Positions 48,401-59,484 of a stretch of 64,000 nt of DNA are shown here, in pieces. This DNA is from Gracilibacillus timonensis. GTDB lineage: Bacteria > Bacillota > Bacilli > Bacillales > Amphibacillaceae. The DNA is taken from positions 744,001-808,000 of the forward strand of contig NZ_FLKH01000012.1 of assembly GCF_900086715.1 (NCBI RefSeq), given 5' to 3'. Position numbers and translations under genes: made by a program. The notes beneath the pieces are model-generated. The model had not been told where the DNA came from and did not search any database. It saw only the letters and a program-made list of their open reading frames with translations. Each line of letters starts with the position of its first letter. The first letter of the stretch is position 1.

Positions 48401-48860
48401 TTTTTATGATGAGACAGCAAGTATTTCAACAGAACTGCAAGAAATTCTCACTCAATTACTATTGTACGCAGCAGAATTTGAGGGCATTTCAGACACCGCA
48501 GAATTGTCAGTTTCCTTTGTAGATAATGAAGAAATTCACCGCTTGAATAAACAATTTCGAGCAATGGATCGCCCCACAGACGTATTATCGTTTGCGCTGG
48601 AAGAAACGGGTGCAGAGGAACTGATAATCAAAGGCGCAGATATGCCGGTAGTACTTGGTGATATCATCATTTCTGTAGATAAGACAGCAGAGCAAGCCGA
48701 ACAATATCAACACTCTTTCAAAAGAGAACTGGGCTTCTTAGCGGTTCATGGATTATTACACTTGATTGGTTATGATCATATGGATAAAGAAGAAGAAGAA
48801 AAAATGTTTACCAGACAAGAGGAGATTTTAAATGGCTTCGGATTATCGCGGGAGGAATAA
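48390..48860 (+). CDS. ybeY: Endoribonuclease YbeY
   Basis: A 156-residue metal-dependent RNase acting in 16S rRNA 3'-end maturation and ribosome quality control. The zinc motif HGLLHLIGYDH provides H120, H124 and H130. DRPTDVLSFALEE and LGDIIIS are also conserved. The start has ggagg upstream and overlaps the pgpH stop by 11 bases; its own 3' end overlaps dgkA by 29 bases, suggesting coupled translation. Confidence 0.95.
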   Translation: MEIDFYDETASISTELQEILTQLLLYAAEFEGISDTAELSVSFVDNEEIHRLNKQFRAMDRPTDVLSFALEETGAEELIIKGADMPVVLGDIIISVDKTAEQAEQYQHSFKRELGFLAVHGLLHLIGYDHMDKEEEEKMFTRQEEILNGFGLSREE

Positions 48861-49212
48861 ACTTCACTTTGGTTTGCGTTACGCCTTGCATGGATTGAAG
48901 GTAGCAATCATAACTGAGCGAAATATTAAGATTCATTTGATTGCTGCCTTGCTGGTGGTATTGGCAGGTGTGGTACTGCATGTCTCGGTCATGGAATGGA
49001 TGGTGTTGTGTCTAACGATGAGTGCCGTTGTTAGTATGGAATTGATGAATACTGCTTTGGAAAGAGCGTTGGATCATTTAGAGCCTGAAAAAAAAGAACT
49101 GATAGGGGTCGCTAAGGATATGGCAGCTGCTGCTGTATTAATTACGGCCGTGTCGTCAGTCGTGATCGCCTGCTTGATCTTTATCCCAAAAATCGTAGCG
49201 TTTGTCAGCTGA
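48832..49212 (+). CDS. dgkA: Undecaprenol/diacylglycerol kinase family protein
   Basis: A 126-residue integral membrane kinase of the DgkA family with three spans (~33-53, ~57-75, ~98-120). Conserved residues are in HFGLRYALHGLKVAIITERNIKIH and MELMNTALERALDHL. In Gram-positive bacteria this enzyme phosphorylates undecaprenol. It overlaps ybeY by 29 bases. In B. subtilis cdd follows between dgkA and era; it is absent here. Confidence 0.92.
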   Translation: MASDYRGRNKLHFGLRYALHGLKVAIITERNIKIHLIAALLVVLAGVVLHVSVMEWMVLCLTMSAVVSMELMNTALERALDHLEPEKKELIGVAKDMAAAAVLITAVSSVVIACLIFIPKIVAFVS

Positions 49213-49261
49213 TTAACCGAATCAACCTTTTTGATCAGCACTCCACGCCCCTATCCAGCAA

Positions 49262-49296
49262 ACACACTTGGTCCAACCGACGAAGTGTTTTTTTTA
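49262..49296 (+). terminator. Intrinsic terminator after dgkA
   Basis: acactt (49264-49269) pairs with aagtgt (49283-49288) around a 13-base loop, followed by tttttttata. Confidence 0.65.
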
Positions 49297-49372
49297 TAAG
49301 CAAGGAGAGTATAAAATCCTTGGTATGATAGGACTTGGAATGATTTTTTCCTTGAATATCTTATCGATAGCA
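49295..49372. repeat. Dispersed intergenic repeat, short form (copy 4)
   Basis: ataagcaaggagagtataaa, then ccttggtatgataggacttgg, matches the core of copies 1-3; the distal part diverges (tccttgaatatcttatcgat). It again begins in the T-run of an operon terminator. Confidence 0.7.
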
Positions 49373-49388
49373 GCCGTTTTTATAAAAT

Positions 49389-49438
49389 AAAAAAGGATAA
49401 GGACACTCTTCCAGCTGTTCTGAAAGCATATCCTTTTT
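49389..49438. terminator. Second hairpin terminator between dgkA and era
   Basis: aaaaaggata (49390-49399) pairs with tatccttttt (49429-49438) around a longer loop. Its A- and T-runs suit termination in either direction. It may be left over from a lost gene. Confidence 0.6.
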
Positions 49439-49562
49439 GCTAGGCAGGCGTGAAAATCTTGAAGGAAATCCCACTACTTTTGTCGAAGCTATGCACGAAG
49501 GTGAAAAATATAGTATGATAAGAATAAGCAACTCAACATGAATGTAAGCGGAGGAAATAAAT

Positions 49563-50468
49563 ATGGATAACGACTTTAAATCAGGATTTGTAGCAATTAT
49601 CGGCAGACCAAATGTAGGAAAATCTACGTTCATGAATCGGGTAATTGGTCAAAAAATTGCCATTATGAGTGATAAGGCACAAACAACAAGGAACAAAATT
49701 CAAGGCGTATATACTGATAAAGATAAACAAATCATTTTTATCGATACACCAGGTATTCATAAACCGAAGCACAGACTAGGTGATTTTATGGTAAAGATTG
49801 CCGAAGATGCTTTAGGCGAAGTAGATGCAGTCATGTTTATGATCAATGCAGAAGAAGGCTATGGGCGTGGAGATCAATTTATTATGGATCGGCTGCAGTC
49901 TGTCAACAAACCGGTCTATTTGGTCATTAATAAGATTGATTTGGTCCATCCTGATCAATTATTGCCATTAATTGATCAGTATCGTTCAGCATATTCATTT
50001 AAAGAAATTATCCCTATTTCTGCATTAGAAGGAAACAATGTAGAGCATTTAATGCAGGTTTTTGCCGAACAGTTGCCAACAGGGCCACAATATTATCCCG
50101 AAGATACAGTAACCGATCATCCAGAACGATTTATTATAGGAGAACTGATTCGGGAAAAGGTACTCCAGTTAACCCGTGAGGAGATTCCACATTCCATTGC
50201 TGTTGTCATTGAACAAATTGATCATCGCGGGGAAGATGAGAAGATATTAGTACAAGCCGTCGTAGTAGTGGAACGAAAATCACAAAAAGGTATTATTATC
50301 GGCAAGCAAGGCAAAATGCTCAAAGAAATTGGGAAGAGAGCGAGACAAGATATTGAACGCCTATTAGGTTCTAAAGTGTATCTGGAATTATGGGTGAAGG
50401 TACAAGAGAACTGGAGGAATAATCCTCAACAGTTGCAAGAGTTTGGTTTCAACAAAGATGATTATTAA
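49563..50468 (+). CDS. era: GTPase Era
   Basis: A 301-residue ribosome-assembly GTPase that binds the 3' end of 16S rRNA. G1 is GRPNVGKST (~14-22), G3 [10 protein letters not shown]4 NKID, and the C-terminal KH domain contains [19 protein letters not shown]. Length is typical. Start ATG follows gcggagg. Nearby ybeY and phoH fit a ribosome maturation neighbourhood. Confidence 0.96.
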   Translation: MDNDFKSGFVAIIGRPNVGKSTFMNRVIGQKIAIMSDKAQTTRNKIQGVYTDKDKQIIFIDTPGIHKPKHRLGDFMVKIAEDALGEVDAVMFMINAEEGYGRGDQFIMDRLQSVNKPVYLVINKIDLVHPDQLLPLIDQYRSAYSFKEIIPISALEGNNVEHLMQVFAEQLPTGPQYYPEDTVTDHPERFIIGELIREKVLQLTREEIPHSIAVVIEQIDHRGEDEKILVQAVVVVERKSQKGIIIGKQGKMLKEIGKRARQDIERLLGSKVYLELWVKVQENWRNNPQQLQEFGFNKDDY

Positions 50469-50680
50469 GCCCCTCCATCTAATGGGTGCAAAGTCCAGTC
50501 TAAGGTATTTTTCCCTTTAACTGCAAAAAAGAAAATGCAACGTTTTACATGGTAAAAATTATGACTCATTTAATTGTTTGTTTCGGAAAAACTAATCATA
50601 AACGTAAGAGAGGCAATCATCACTGTCTTTCCTCCTTACGTGCAATAACAGATTACCAATGAAAGGTGAGGTTTATTGTG

Positions 50681-50812
50681 ATGGATGTACCGTGGAAAGT
50701 TTTTAGTCAAACAGGTAATATTGAGGCATACTTATGGATGAAAGAAGTAGAAGCAGATGATATAGATGAAGAAGAGGGCGAAGAGCCTATTATAGAAGAT
50801 CGACATCTCTAG
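50681..50812 (+). CDS. yqzL: YqzL family small protein
   Basis: A 43-residue protein (VPWKVFSQTGNIEAYLWMKE, then a run of Asp/Glu) matching the YqzL family found between era and recO in Bacillaceae. gaaaggtgagg lies upstream; either GTG 50678 or ATG 50681 may start it. Function unknown. recO follows after 23 bases. Confidence 0.8.
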   Translation: MDVPWKVFSQTGNIEAYLWMKEVEADDIDEEEGEEPIIEDRHL

Positions 50813-50835
50813 AGAAAGAAGGGAAGGGGAAGCTT

Positions 50836-51588
50836 GTGCTGGAAAAAGTAGAAGGCTTCATTCTCAAAACGCAGGATTATGGGGAAACACATAAGATTGT
50901 TACCATACTATCCCCGACCTTAGGCAAGCTGGGTGCCATTGCAAGGGGAGCAAAAAAAACAAAAAGTCGAATGGCTGCAATAACGCAGCCATTTATTCAT
51001 GGATCTTTTTTAATTCAGTCTGGCAGTAATCTGGCTACGATTCAGCAAGGAGAAGTGTTGTCTTCTTTTCGGAAGATTCGTGAGGATATTTTTAAGACGG
51101 CTTATATGAGTTATATTGCAGAACTAACTGATAAATTAATTGATCAAAGGAAGTATAGCGCTTATATGTATAGTCAACTGTTGCATACTGTAGAGCGCTT
51201 GAATGAAGGGCAGGACCCAGAAGTACTGGCGATGATGTATGAATGGAAAATGTATAAAGAATCTGGGATTGCTCCTGTGGTCACACAGTGTGTATCTTGT
51301 GGTACCACCGATGACTTAAAGGCATTTTCCGTCAGCAATGGGGGACTGCTTTGTAAACGATGTGTCCATATTGACCCTCATGCCATCCCTGTTCCTGAAC
51401 AAGTCGTGAAATTGATGAAACTGTTTCTTTGGATAGAAATTGAACGAGTAGGGGATATCTCGGTCAAACCAGAAAATAAGCGGATCCTTCAATTTGTGAT
51501 GGATCAATACTATGAAACATACGGAGGGTATACGATCAAATCAAAACGGTTTTTAAAGCAGATGAAGGGTTGGCAGGATAAATTATAA
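50836..51588 (+). CDS. recO: DNA repair protein RecO
   Basis: A 250-residue recombination mediator that helps load RecA in the RecFOR pathway. An N-terminal OB fold (KVEGFILKTQDYGETHKIVTIL, GKLGAIARGAKKTKSRMAA) is followed by a helical domain with a four-cysteine zinc site (CVSCGTTDD and LLCKRC, ~153-182). GTG start follows gaagggaagggg. Position after era/yqzL and before glyQ is conserved. Confidence 0.95.
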   Translation: MLEKVEGFILKTQDYGETHKIVTILSPTLGKLGAIARGAKKTKSRMAAITQPFIHGSFLIQSGSNLATIQQGEVLSSFRKIREDIFKTAYMSYIAELTDKLIDQRKYSAYMYSQLLHTVERLNEGQDPEVLAMMYEWKMYKESGIAPVVTQCVSCGTTDDLKAFSVSNGGLLCKRCVHIDPHAIPVPEQVVKLMKLFLWIEIERVGDISVKPENKRILQFVMDQYYETYGGYTIKSKRFLKQMKGWQDKL

Positions 51589-51617
51589 TTGACATTTTTG
51601 ATCTTTTTGCGTATGAT
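51589..51617 (+). promoter_or_regulatory. Sigma-A-type promoter for glyQS
   Basis: A perfect ttgaca (51589-51594), 17-base spacer and tatgat (51612-51617) begin at the recO stop. Confidence 0.8.
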
Positions 51618-51644
51618 GTAAAAATAAATCAAATACAGTGTTTG

Positions 51645-51850
51645 CAAAGAAAGAGAGTAGTACTGAGGTTTATGGTGCCATCAAGCGAGTTCAGGCGGGT
51701 GAGAGCTGAGCAGGTTACCTCTTAGGAAGGCACTCTGGAGCGATGAAACAAGAAAAAGAGGTTGCGTTTATTGCAACAAGTAGGGTGGAACCGCGGAAAA
51801 TCCGTCCCTATGCCTTATCGTTAATAATAAGGCATAGGGACGGATTTTCT
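51645..51850 (+). ncRNA. Glycine T-box riboswitch leader of glyQS
   Basis: Stem I carries the gcgggtgagagctg motif and the specifier GGC at 51729-51731 in aagGGCact, which reads glycine. The T-box gtagggtggaaccgcgg spans 51780-51796. The terminator tccgtccctatgccttat pairs perfectly with 51829-51846, followed by ttttct. It is the compact glycine type. Confidence 0.95.
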
Positions 51851-51886
51851 TATTGTCGAATAACCGAAGTGGAGGATGAGATAAAC

Positions 51887-52780
51887 ATGAATATTCAAGA
51901 AATGATTTTAACCTTACAACAACACTGGTCTGATCAAAATTGTATTCTTATGCAGGCTTATGATGTGGAAAAAGGAGCGGGAACGATGTCGCCTATGACT
52001 TTATTGCGCAGTCTCGGGCCTGAGCCTTGGAATGTAGCTTATGTAGAACCATCAAGACGACCAGCAGATGGTCGTTATGGTCAAAATCCCAACCGATTAT
52101 ATCAGCATCATCAATTTCAGGTAATTATGAAGCCATCACCGGATAATATCCAAGAGCTCTATTTGAATTCTTTAGAGAAGTTGGGTATTGATGCGGCTTA
52201 TCATGATATTCGTTTTGTAGAGGATAATTGGGAGAATCCCACGCTTGGAGCCGCGGGATTAGGATGGGAAGTTTGGCTCGATGGAATGGAAATCACTCAA
52301 TTCACTTATTTTCAACAAATCGGAGGTTTAGAGGCAAAACCGGTAGCAGTTGAAATTACTTATGGTATTGAACGCCTTGCTTCCTATATTCAAGATAAAG
52401 AGAACGTTTTTGATTTAGAATGGACCAGTGGTGTAACCGTTGGAGATATTTTTTATCAACCGGAGTATGAACACTCTAAATATACGTTTGAAGAATCCAA
52501 TACAGACATGCTTTTTGACCTGTTTTCTACTTATGAGGAAGAGGCGCGGAATGCGATGAGTAAAAGTCTAGTTTTTCCAGCGTATGATTATGTTTTGAAA
52601 TGCTCTCACGCTTTTAATTTATTAGATGCTAAGGGGGTTATTTCTGTCACGGAGCGAACTGGGTACATTGGGCGTGTGCGTCACCTGGCAAGAGAAATAG
52701 CCAAATTATATGTCGAAGAGAGAGAGCGACTAGGATTTCCAATGTTGAAAGGAGAAGAAGCTTCCCATGAAAACAACTAA
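51887..52780 (+). CDS. glyQ: Glycyl-tRNA synthetase alpha subunit
   Basis: A 297-residue class II synthetase catalytic subunit (alpha2beta2 type). It opens with [21 protein letters not shown], has [17 protein letters not shown] and [22 protein letters not shown], and ends with FLAR-type helices. ATG 51887 follows gtggaggatgag; the frame is open back into the T-box terminator (to 51743), which is not coding. It overlaps glyS by 14 bases. Confidence 0.97.
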   Translation: MNIQEMILTLQQHWSDQNCILMQAYDVEKGAGTMSPMTLLRSLGPEPWNVAYVEPSRRPADGRYGQNPNRLYQHHQFQVIMKPSPDNIQELYLNSLEKLGIDAAYHDIRFVEDNWENPTLGAAGLGWEVWLDGMEITQFTYFQQIGGLEAKPVAVEITYGIERLASYIQDKENVFDLEWTSGVTVGDIFYQPEYEHSKYTFEESNTDMLFDLFSTYEEEARNAMSKSLVFPAYDYVLKCSHAFNLLDAKGVISVTERTGYIGRVRHLAREIAKLYVEERERLGFPMLKGEEASHENN

Positions 52781-54857
52781 TGTATTATTTGAGGTTGGAC
52801 TTGAAGAAATGCCTGCTCGTTTTATGAATGATACGGAGCGCCAGCTTAAAGATAGAACGATGGAATGGTTGGAACAAGTTCGCCTTACTTATCAAACGAT
52901 CACTACCTATATTACACCGAGAAGATTTGCCGTATTAATTACGGAACTTGCGGATAAACAGCCAGACCAAGAGGAAGAAGCTAAAGGTCCTGCCTTAAAG
53001 ATTGCTAAAAACGAGCAAGGAAATTGGACCAAGGCGGCTATTGGTTTCTCTAAAGGGCAAGGGAAATCTGTCGAAGATTTGTACGTGAAAGAAGTGAGCG
53101 GAACGGAATATGTTTTTGTACGTAAATTTATTGCTGGAAAAACGCAAGATCAACTGCTAGCTGATTTTAAGGATATTATTCTTCATTTGAATTTCCCCAA
53201 AAACATGCGTTGGGGCGACCAAGATTTACGTTATGTCCGCCCGATTAAGTGGTTGGTTGCCTTGAAAGATGATCAGGTCATTCCCTTTGAAATAGCTAAG
53301 GTACCAACAGGGAATATTAGTAAAGGACATCGCTTCCTTGGGGGAACAGTGGAAATCAATGATCCTTTAACCTACGAACAGTTATTATCGGATCAATATG
53401 TGATAGCACAAGCGCAAGATAGGAAAGAGCGTATTGTTGCCGGCATTGAAACATTAGCAAATGACAAAGGATGGGTTATTCCAGTAGATAAAGATCTGCT
53501 GACAGAAGTAACCCATTTAGTAGAGTACCCTACCGTATTTTACGGAAAGTTCAGTGAAGAATTTCTGCAGCTGCCGAAAGAGGTACTGATCACTACTATG
53601 AAAGAGCATCAGCGTTATTTTCCAGTAGAGAATGCCAAAGGAGAACTGTTACCTTATTTCATTGGTGTCAGAAATGGCACAGCTGAACATGTGGATACTG
53701 TGGCCCGTGGTAATGAAAAGGTGTTAAGAGCACGCTTGCAAGATGCGCAATTCTTTTTTGAGGAAGATCAGAAGCAATCAATCGAGAATAATCTCGCACA
53801 ATTGAAACGAATGGTATTCCAAGAAAAAATGGGAACCATAGCAGATAAGGTTATACGTGTCGAAAAAATTAGTGCATGGATCGCAAATATGTTACAATTA
53901 AATGATAAACAAAAGTCTCAAGTAACAAGAACGGCACAAATCAGTAAGTTTGATTTAGTCACCAACATGGTGAATGAATTTACAGAATTACAAGGAATCA
54001 TGGGCAGGAAATATGCAGAAATGTTTGGTGAGGATCGTGTGGTTGCTCAGGCGATAGAAGAACATTATATGCCAAGAAACACCCATGATGACCTGCCAGA
54101 ATCAACAGTAGGTGCAATTGTCAGTATGGCAGATAAATTAGATACGGTTGTTGGTTGTTTTGCAGTTGGCTTAATCCCTAGTGGTTCACAAGATCCATAT
54201 GGTCTAAGAAGACAAGCACTAGGCATTTTGCAAATTGTTCAAGCAAAACAATGGGAGCTTAATATTACGGAGGTCTGTGAACAGGTATTGGCATTATTTA
54301 CGGAAGAGAACATACTAGAGGGTAGTAAGGAGCAAATTACAGCGCAAATCGAATCATTTTTTAAGCAGCGCAGCGTATATATTATGAAAGAGGCTGGACT
54401 CGATCCAGATGTCATTGACGCGGTATTAGCCAGCCAGTTAGCCGACTTCTCTTTCCTTATCAAGAAGGGAGAGGTATTACAAGAGAAGAAAACAGACCAA
54501 GACTTCAAAGATAGCCAAGAGGCCTTTGTTCGAGTGCTAAACCTTGCTGTAAAGGCAGAAGAGCAAACCAAAATAGATACAGCTTTATTTCAGAATCAAG
54601 AAGAAGCTAACTTATATCAAACCTACCTGGATAGGAAGGAACCATTTACAGAGGCATTGGCACAAAAAGACGCGAGTCGTGCGTTATCGGTGTTGGCACC
54701 CCTAGTGACACCAATACATGCATTTTTCGATCATTCCATGGTTATGGATAAGGATATGGCTATTCGTCATAATCGTCTTTCCTTGTTAAATCAGATCGCC
54801 AAACAATTATTATGTTTTGCGGACTTGACAAAGGTGCAATGGAAACAACAAGGTTAA
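52767..54857 (+). CDS. glyS: Glycyl-tRNA synthetase beta subunit
   Basis: A 696-residue beta subunit binding tRNA-Gly. The start [44 protein letters not shown] and [17 protein letters not shown] are family signatures; an HD-like region (~400-470) and a C-terminal anticodon-binding domain follow. It is translationally coupled to glyQ (14-base overlap). B. subtilis ccpN, usual after glyS, is absent. Confidence 0.96.
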   Translation: MKTTNVLFEVGLEEMPARFMNDTERQLKDRTMEWLEQVRLTYQTITTYITPRRFAVLITELADKQPDQEEEAKGPALKIAKNEQGNWTKAAIGFSKGQGKSVEDLYVKEVSGTEYVFVRKFIAGKTQDQLLADFKDIILHLNFPKNMRWGDQDLRYVRPIKWLVALKDDQVIPFEIAKVPTGNISKGHRFLGGTVEINDPLTYEQLLSDQYVIAQAQDRKERIVAGIETLANDKGWVIPVDKDLLTEVTHLVEYPTVFYGKFSEEFLQLPKEVLITTMKEHQRYFPVENAKGELLPYFIGVRNGTAEHVDTVARGNEKVLRARLQDAQFFFEEDQKQSIENNLAQLKRMVFQEKMGTIADKVIRVEKISAWIANMLQLNDKQKSQVTRTAQISKFDLVTNMVNEFTELQGIMGRKYAEMFGEDRVVAQAIEEHYMPRNTHDDLPESTVGAIVSMADKLDTVVGCFAVGLIPSGSQDPYGLRRQALGILQIVQAKQWELNITEVCEQVLALFTEENILEGSKEQITAQIESFFKQRSVYIMKEAGLDPDVIDAVLASQLADFSFLIKKGEVLQEKKTDQDFKDSQEAFVRVLNLAVKAEEQTKIDTALFQNQEEANLYQTYLDRKEPFTEALAQKDASRALSVLAPLVTPIHAFFDHSMVMDKDMAIRHNRLSLLNQIAKQLLCFADLTKVQWKQQG

Positions 54858-54892
54858 CAGATGATAAGGAAGGCTGAGGAGGGTGTTAACAG

Positions 54893-55729
54893 ATGGAGAA
54901 AAAGATTATCTATGTCGTGTCTGATTCGGTCGGTGAGACGGCTGAGTTTGTTACCAAGGCAGCTCTCAGTCAATTTATGAATGAAAATGATTATGATATC
55001 TATCGAATTCCTTACGTAGAAAATGTAGAGGTTTTGCGTGGTGCCGTGTACCACGCAAAACAATTGGATGCCATCGTGGCCTTTACTATTGTGAATACAG
55101 AACTGCGAGAATTCTTCATTCAGGAAGCGGAAGAAAAAGGGGTGGACTGTGTCGATATTATGGGTCCGATGCTTCAGGTGATGGAACAAAAGTATAAGCA
55201 AAAACCTCGCCAAGAACCCGGCTTAATCCATAAACTAGATGCAGATTACTTTCGAAAAATTGAAGCCATCGAATTTGCCGTTCGTTATGATGACGGAAAA
55301 GATCCAAGGGGAGTTGCCAAAGCGGATATAGTACTGATCGGTGTTTCCCGTACATCAAAGACACCACTTTCTCAGTATTTAGCCCACAAGCAATTAAAGG
55401 TAGCAAACGTACCCATCGTACCAGAAGTAGAACCGCCTGAAGCACTATTTACCATACCTTCCCATAAATGCATTGGTCTTCGTATTAGCCCAGAGAAGCT
55501 AAATGGTATTCGCAAAGAAAGATTAAAAAGTCTTGGGTTAGGAGATCAATCTAGCTATGCCGCTTTTGAACGAATTGAGGAAGAATTGACTTGTTTTAAC
55601 GACTTGGTGAACAAATTAGGTTGTCCCGTCATCGATGTTTCTCATAAAGCGGTAGAGGAAACGGCCAATATCATTTTAAATATGATTAACCAGCCATACT
55701 GGGAGCTGCAAAATAGACAGATTGATTAA
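54893..55729 (+). CDS. PPDK/PEP synthase regulatory kinase-phosphorylase (YqfL, DUF299)
   Basis: A 278-residue DUF299 protein. Family members phosphorylate and dephosphorylate pyruvate phosphate dikinase or PEP synthase. The start [17 protein letters not shown] and the P-loop [16 protein letters not shown] (~151-166) with EVEPPEALF are diagnostic. B. subtilis YqfL lies next to ccpN and modulates its repression of gluconeogenesis; here ccpN is missing, so the partner is unclear. Start ATG follows gaggagggtg. Confidence 0.9.
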   Translation: MEKKIIYVVSDSVGETAEFVTKAALSQFMNENDYDIYRIPYVENVEVLRGAVYHAKQLDAIVAFTIVNTELREFFIQEAEEKGVDCVDIMGPMLQVMEQKYKQKPRQEPGLIHKLDADYFRKIEAIEFAVRYDDGKDPRGVAKADIVLIGVSRTSKTPLSQYLAHKQLKVANVPIVPEVEPPEALFTIPSHKCIGLRISPEKLNGIRKERLKSLGLGDQSSYAAFERIEEELTCFNDLVNKLGCPVIDVSHKAVEETANIILNMINQPYWELQNRQID

Positions 55730-56135
55730 CTCTCAGGTAATGAGGGGGAGATTCCCCCCAACAAAAGCATTGCGTCATTTTTATTAAAATCGTAAAAATA
55801 AGTAATAATAGTTGATTTTATTGGTGAATATATTATAATAATACTTTGGGCAAATGTTTATATCTAGCTAAAAAGGTGTAGTATATATGGCAAATAAACA
55901 TTTTTTTGGCTTGTTTTTATAAAAAAGAAGGATTTTGCGGATTTATGTAGAATATTTTTTACAACGAGGAAGAAGGTTCGCGGTTCATTTGCGCACATCG
56001 TGTTTATATCACTGATAATCGAGGTATTATGTAAGCAAGGACTGTTGAAGAGGACAGAGTTGCTTTTCCTATTTTGAATAACGAGAAAATTGTCGAATCA
56101 AGGTTGTAAAAGCTATGTAGAAATGGTGATAAGCA
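55730..56135. other. Region upstream of dnaG
   Basis: 406 bases with a gggggaga/tcccc hairpin right after the DUF299 gene (no T-run), a sigma-A-type promoter (55812-55839) and a ~290-base leader before dnaG in which no gene is supported. The yqxD gene that precedes dnaG in B. subtilis is absent. Confidence 0.55.
55812..55839 (+). promoter_or_regulatory. Sigma-A-type promoter for dnaG-sigA
   Basis: A -35 ttgatt (55812-55817), 16-base spacer and consensus -10 tataat (55834-55839). Confidence 0.55.
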
Positions 56136-57965
56136 ATGGCCAATCAAGTGTCAGATCAAGTAATTGAATCACTGCGCCAAGCTAATGATGTCGTGGATAT
56201 TGTTGGAGAATATGTCCAATTGAAAAAACAAGGACGAAATTATTTTGGCTTATGCCCTTTCCATTCTGAGAACACACCATCTTTTTCCGTTAATCAGGAG
56301 AAGCAGATCTATCATTGTTTTGGTTGTGGCAAAGGTGGAAATGTGATTAGCTTCATCATGGAGATGGAAGGTTACAACTTTCAGCAGGCCATACGTTATT
56401 TAGCGGATAAATCTGGTCAAACGATTCCAGAATTCCAACAACCAGAACAAGGGGAAAGTCGGTCAGAGGAGCAGAAGGTGTTAGAAGCCCATGAGTGGTT
56501 AGTTAAACTATATCACCATTTGCTGCGACATACGAAAGAAGGAAAAGAGGCGTTAAGCTATTTATATGAAAGAGGCTTTTCCGATGAAACAATCGATACT
56601 TTTCAAATCGGATTTTCTCCTCCATCACGAGATTTTGTCGTGTCTTTCCTTGAAAAAAAGGGATTTCATAAACAGGTGATGGCAAACGGGGGAGTACTCG
56701 CTATGACGGAGGATGGTCATTATTATGATCGTTTCCAGAATAGAATCATCTTTCCCATTCGTAATCACTTAGGGAAAACCATTGCTTTTAATGGCAGATC
56801 GCTGCGAGACCAAGGTCCTAAGTACCTAAATAGTCCTGAAACTACCCTCTATACCAAAAGCAGGCTACTGTACAACTTCGATCTTGCCCGCGGTGAGATT
56901 AGGAGAAAAGGAGAGGCCGTGTTGTTTGAAGGGGCGGCAGATGTTATTTCTGCTTATCAAGCCGGAGTCAAAAATGGTGTTGCTTCCTTGGGAACCTCTT
57001 TGACAGAAACACATGTCAACATGCTGAGGCGCTACGTGGAAACGATTGTTATCTGTTATGATGGTGATGGTGCAGGACAAGAGGCCACGTATAAGGCCAT
57101 ACAGTTATTGAAACAGGCTGGATGTGTGATTAAAGTGGGAATAATGCCCACTGGTTATGATCCTGATCAATATATTCAAGAGTATGGAGCAGAGCAATTC
57201 AGAACCCAAATCATCGAAACAGCTGATACAGAAATGGTTTTCCTGTTAAAGTATTTACGAAAGAACTTTAATTTAAAGCTTGAAGGCGACCGTTTGAAAT
57301 ATGTAGAAGCAGCTGTTGCAGAAATAGCAAGCTTAACAAGTTCTATTGAACAAGATCATTATCTTCGTGAGTTAGCGGCAGAATTTCATTTATCCGAGGA
57401 AACGCTAAGGCAGGAATTATCGGCAAGATCACAACAAGTACAAAAAAAGGTTGATAACAAGCGCATCTTTGGTAATACTAATGTTGGAAAACAACAACAA
57501 ACAGTTTCTAAACCCTTGCATGCACTGCAACCAGCTTATCATAATGCGGAACGACGCCTGCTTGCTGCTATGCTTCAGAACGCATTTATAGCTGATAAGA
57601 TACAAGAAACCATCGGGTCCAGCTTCAACGTAGAGCAGCATCAGGTAATTGCAACCCATCTTTATGGCTTTTATGAAGAAGGGAATGAGCCAGATCCAGC
57701 CCAATTCTTAACTTATTTGGATGATCAAACATTGCAACAATTGGTCGTCGAGTTATCGATGTTGGATTTTTCATGGGAGATGTCGGATAAGGAATTAACC
57801 GACTATATTCATATCATTCAGGCAGAACAAACAGAACATGTCATGCTAAACCAGCTTCAAGACAGGATGAAACAAATAGAGAAAACAGATCCTAAGGAAG
57901 CTGCTAAGATAGCGATGGAAATGATACAAATTAAACAGCAATCAAGGAAATGGAGTAGTTTTTAA
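56136..57965 (+). CDS. dnaG: DNA primase
   Basis: A 609-residue primase that makes RNA primers at the replication fork. Zinc-binding domain with C40, H43 and CFGC (~61-64) in [12 protein letters not shown]...[13 protein letters not shown] polymerase core with the TOPRIM Glu in [15 protein letters not shown] and Asp in [11 protein letters not shown]-terminal helicase-binding domain (~450-609). Length is normal. sigA follows after 14 bases, the conserved macromolecular-synthesis operon order. Confidence 0.96.
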   Translation: MANQVSDQVIESLRQANDVVDIVGEYVQLKKQGRNYFGLCPFHSENTPSFSVNQEKQIYHCFGCGKGGNVISFIMEMEGYNFQQAIRYLADKSGQTIPEFQQPEQGESRSEEQKVLEAHEWLVKLYHHLLRHTKEGKEALSYLYERGFSDETIDTFQIGFSPPSRDFVVSFLEKKGFHKQVMANGGVLAMTEDGHYYDRFQNRIIFPIRNHLGKTIAFNGRSLRDQGPKYLNSPETTLYTKSRLLYNFDLARGEIRRKGEAVLFEGAADVISAYQAGVKNGVASLGTSLTETHVNMLRRYVETIVICYDGDGAGQEATYKAIQLLKQAGCVIKVGIMPTGYDPDQYIQEYGAEQFRTQIIETADTEMVFLLKYLRKNFNLKLEGDRLKYVEAAVAEIASLTSSIEQDHYLRELAAEFHLSEETLRQELSARSQQVQKKVDNKRIFGNTNVGKQQQTVSKPLHALQPAYHNAERRLLAAMLQNAFIADKIQETIGSSFNVEQHQVIATHLYGFYEEGNEPDPAQFLTYLDDQTLQQLVVELSMLDFSWEMSDKELTDYIHIIQAEQTEHVMLNQLQDRMKQIEKTDPKEAAKIAMEMIQIKQQSRKWSSF

Positions 57966-57979
57966 AAGGAGGGCAACTC

Positions 57980-59095
57980 ATGGCAGAGAATAAGTCATCA
58001 CATTCTAAAGAAGTAGAATTGACCGTTGATCAAGCGAAAGAACAGCTATTAGAGTTGGGGAAGAAACGTGGCGTATTGGCGTATGAGGAAGTAGCAGAAA
58101 AATTAGGTAACTTTGAATTAGAATCAGATCAAATGGATGAGTTCTATGAGTTTCTTAATGAGCAAGGTGTAGAAGTGATTGGGGAGACAGATGAAGACCC
58201 ATCCATGCAGCAATTATCGAAAGAAGAAGAATTCGATCTCAATGACTTGAGTGTACCTCTGGGTATTAAGATTAATGACCCAGTTCGCATGTACCTAAAG
58301 GAAATTGGTAAGGTGGATCTTTTATCAGCTACCGAAGAAATCGACCTGGCAAAACGTATTGAACAAGGTGATGAATATTCGAAGAAACGTTTAGCAGAGG
58401 CCAATTTACGCTTGGTTGTCAGTATAGCGAAGCGTTATGTAGGTAGAGGAATGCTATTCTTAGACCTTATCCAAGAAGGAAATATGGGACTGATCAAGGC
58501 AGTAGAGAAATTCGACTTCAGAAAAGGATTCAAATTTAGTACCTATGCTACTTGGTGGATTCGCCAAGCTATTACAAGAGCCATTGCTGATCAGGCAAGA
58601 ACCATCCGTATTCCCGTTCATATGGTAGAAACCATTAATAAGCTGATTCGAGTTCAACGTCAATTATTGCAAGACTTAGGACGTGAGCCAACTCCAGAAG
58701 AAATTGCGAAAGATATGGAACTTACCCCAGATAAAGTAAGAGAAATCTTGAAAATTGCTCAAGAACCTGTATCTTTGGAAACACCTATCGGGGAGGAAGA
58801 TGATTCACACTTAGGTGATTTCATCGAAGATCAAGAGGCGACTTCTCCTTCCGATCATGCAGCCTATGAGTTATTAAAAGAGCAATTAGAAGATGTCTTA
58901 GATACACTTACCGACAGAGAAGAAAACGTGCTTAGACTCCGTTTCGGTTTGGATGATGGAAGAACAAGAACATTAGAAGAAGTGGGCAAAGTATTTGGCG
59001 TTACTCGAGAACGAATTCGTCAAATCGAAGCCAAAGCCCTTCGTAAGTTGCGCCACCCAAGCCGTAGCAAACGATTGAAAGATTTTCTAGAATAA
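57980..59095 (+). CDS. sigA: Housekeeping RNA polymerase sigma factor SigA
   Basis: A 371-residue primary sigma factor, same length as B. subtilis SigA. Region 1.1 (~10-80), region 1.2 ([11 protein letters not shown]), region 2 ([57 protein letters not shown]), region 3 and region 4 ([29 protein letters not shown]). Ribosome binding site aaaaggaggg. It is cotranscribed with dnaG. Confidence 0.98.
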   Translation: MAENKSSHSKEVELTVDQAKEQLLELGKKRGVLAYEEVAEKLGNFELESDQMDEFYEFLNEQGVEVIGETDEDPSMQQLSKEEEFDLNDLSVPLGIKINDPVRMYLKEIGKVDLLSATEEIDLAKRIEQGDEYSKKRLAEANLRLVVSIAKRYVGRGMLFLDLIQEGNMGLIKAVEKFDFRKGFKFSTYATWWIRQAITRAIADQARTIRIPVHMVETINKLIRVQRQLLQDLGREPTPEEIAKDMELTPDKVREILKIAQEPVSLETPIGEEDDSHLGDFIEDQEATSPSDHAAYELLKEQLEDVLDTLTDREENVLRLRFGLDDGRTRTLEEVGKVFGVTRERIRQIEAKALRKLRHPSRSKRLKDFLE

Positions 59096-59484
59096 GAATG
59101 AAATAGAGAAATGTAGAGAGTTGTTTTCTTTCCATCTTTTTTCTTTTGATTAAGGTAAAAGAGGACAACTCTATCTTTATAGAAGCTGTTCAAAAAACAA
59201 AATACACGTTAAACTTTTGTATTGCCATAGCTTTTTGATTTCTTTTATCGCAGTATACCTGATGTGCGTTTCCCAGATCTGGAGTAGATTGCTCGGAAGC
59301 ATGAGATCCAACAATCAGGCTGCACGATGGGTTCACTAACATTCAGAGCGGATGGAAAGCGCCTCTCTGAATGAAAGTTTACTTTATCAGACTAGGGATA
59401 TATAAACTTTTAAATGAAAATCACTTGATTGTTTCCTAGCATAAACCGATATAAAGAGAAATGAAGGAATCTTGGAGTGGTGGT
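59096..59484. other. Region after sigA
   Basis: 389 bases without a supported gene. A distant inverted repeat (agagttgt at 59117, acaactct at 59165) could end sigA transcription. Another hairpin lies at 59340-59373 (cattcagag/ctctgaatg). The remainder shows nothing recognisable. Confidence 0.5.
59117..59178 (+). terminator. Possible terminator after sigA
   Basis: agagttgt (59117-59124) pairs with acaactct (59165-59172) with partial pairing of the pyrimidine- and purine-rich interior, followed by atcttta. The loop is large, so confidence is low. Confidence 0.4.

Larger units (their letters stand above)
49213..49562. other. dgkA-era gap
   Basis: 350 bases with two hairpin terminators and a short repeat copy (49295-49372). 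The cdd gene usual at this place is missing with no visible remnant. A tatgat at 49514 could be a -10 for era, without a good -35. Confidence 0.55.

Noticed and set aside
51743-51886. An N-terminal extension of GlyQ
   Set aside because: It would translate the T-box and terminator; GlyQ proteins start at 51887 with a good ribosome binding site.
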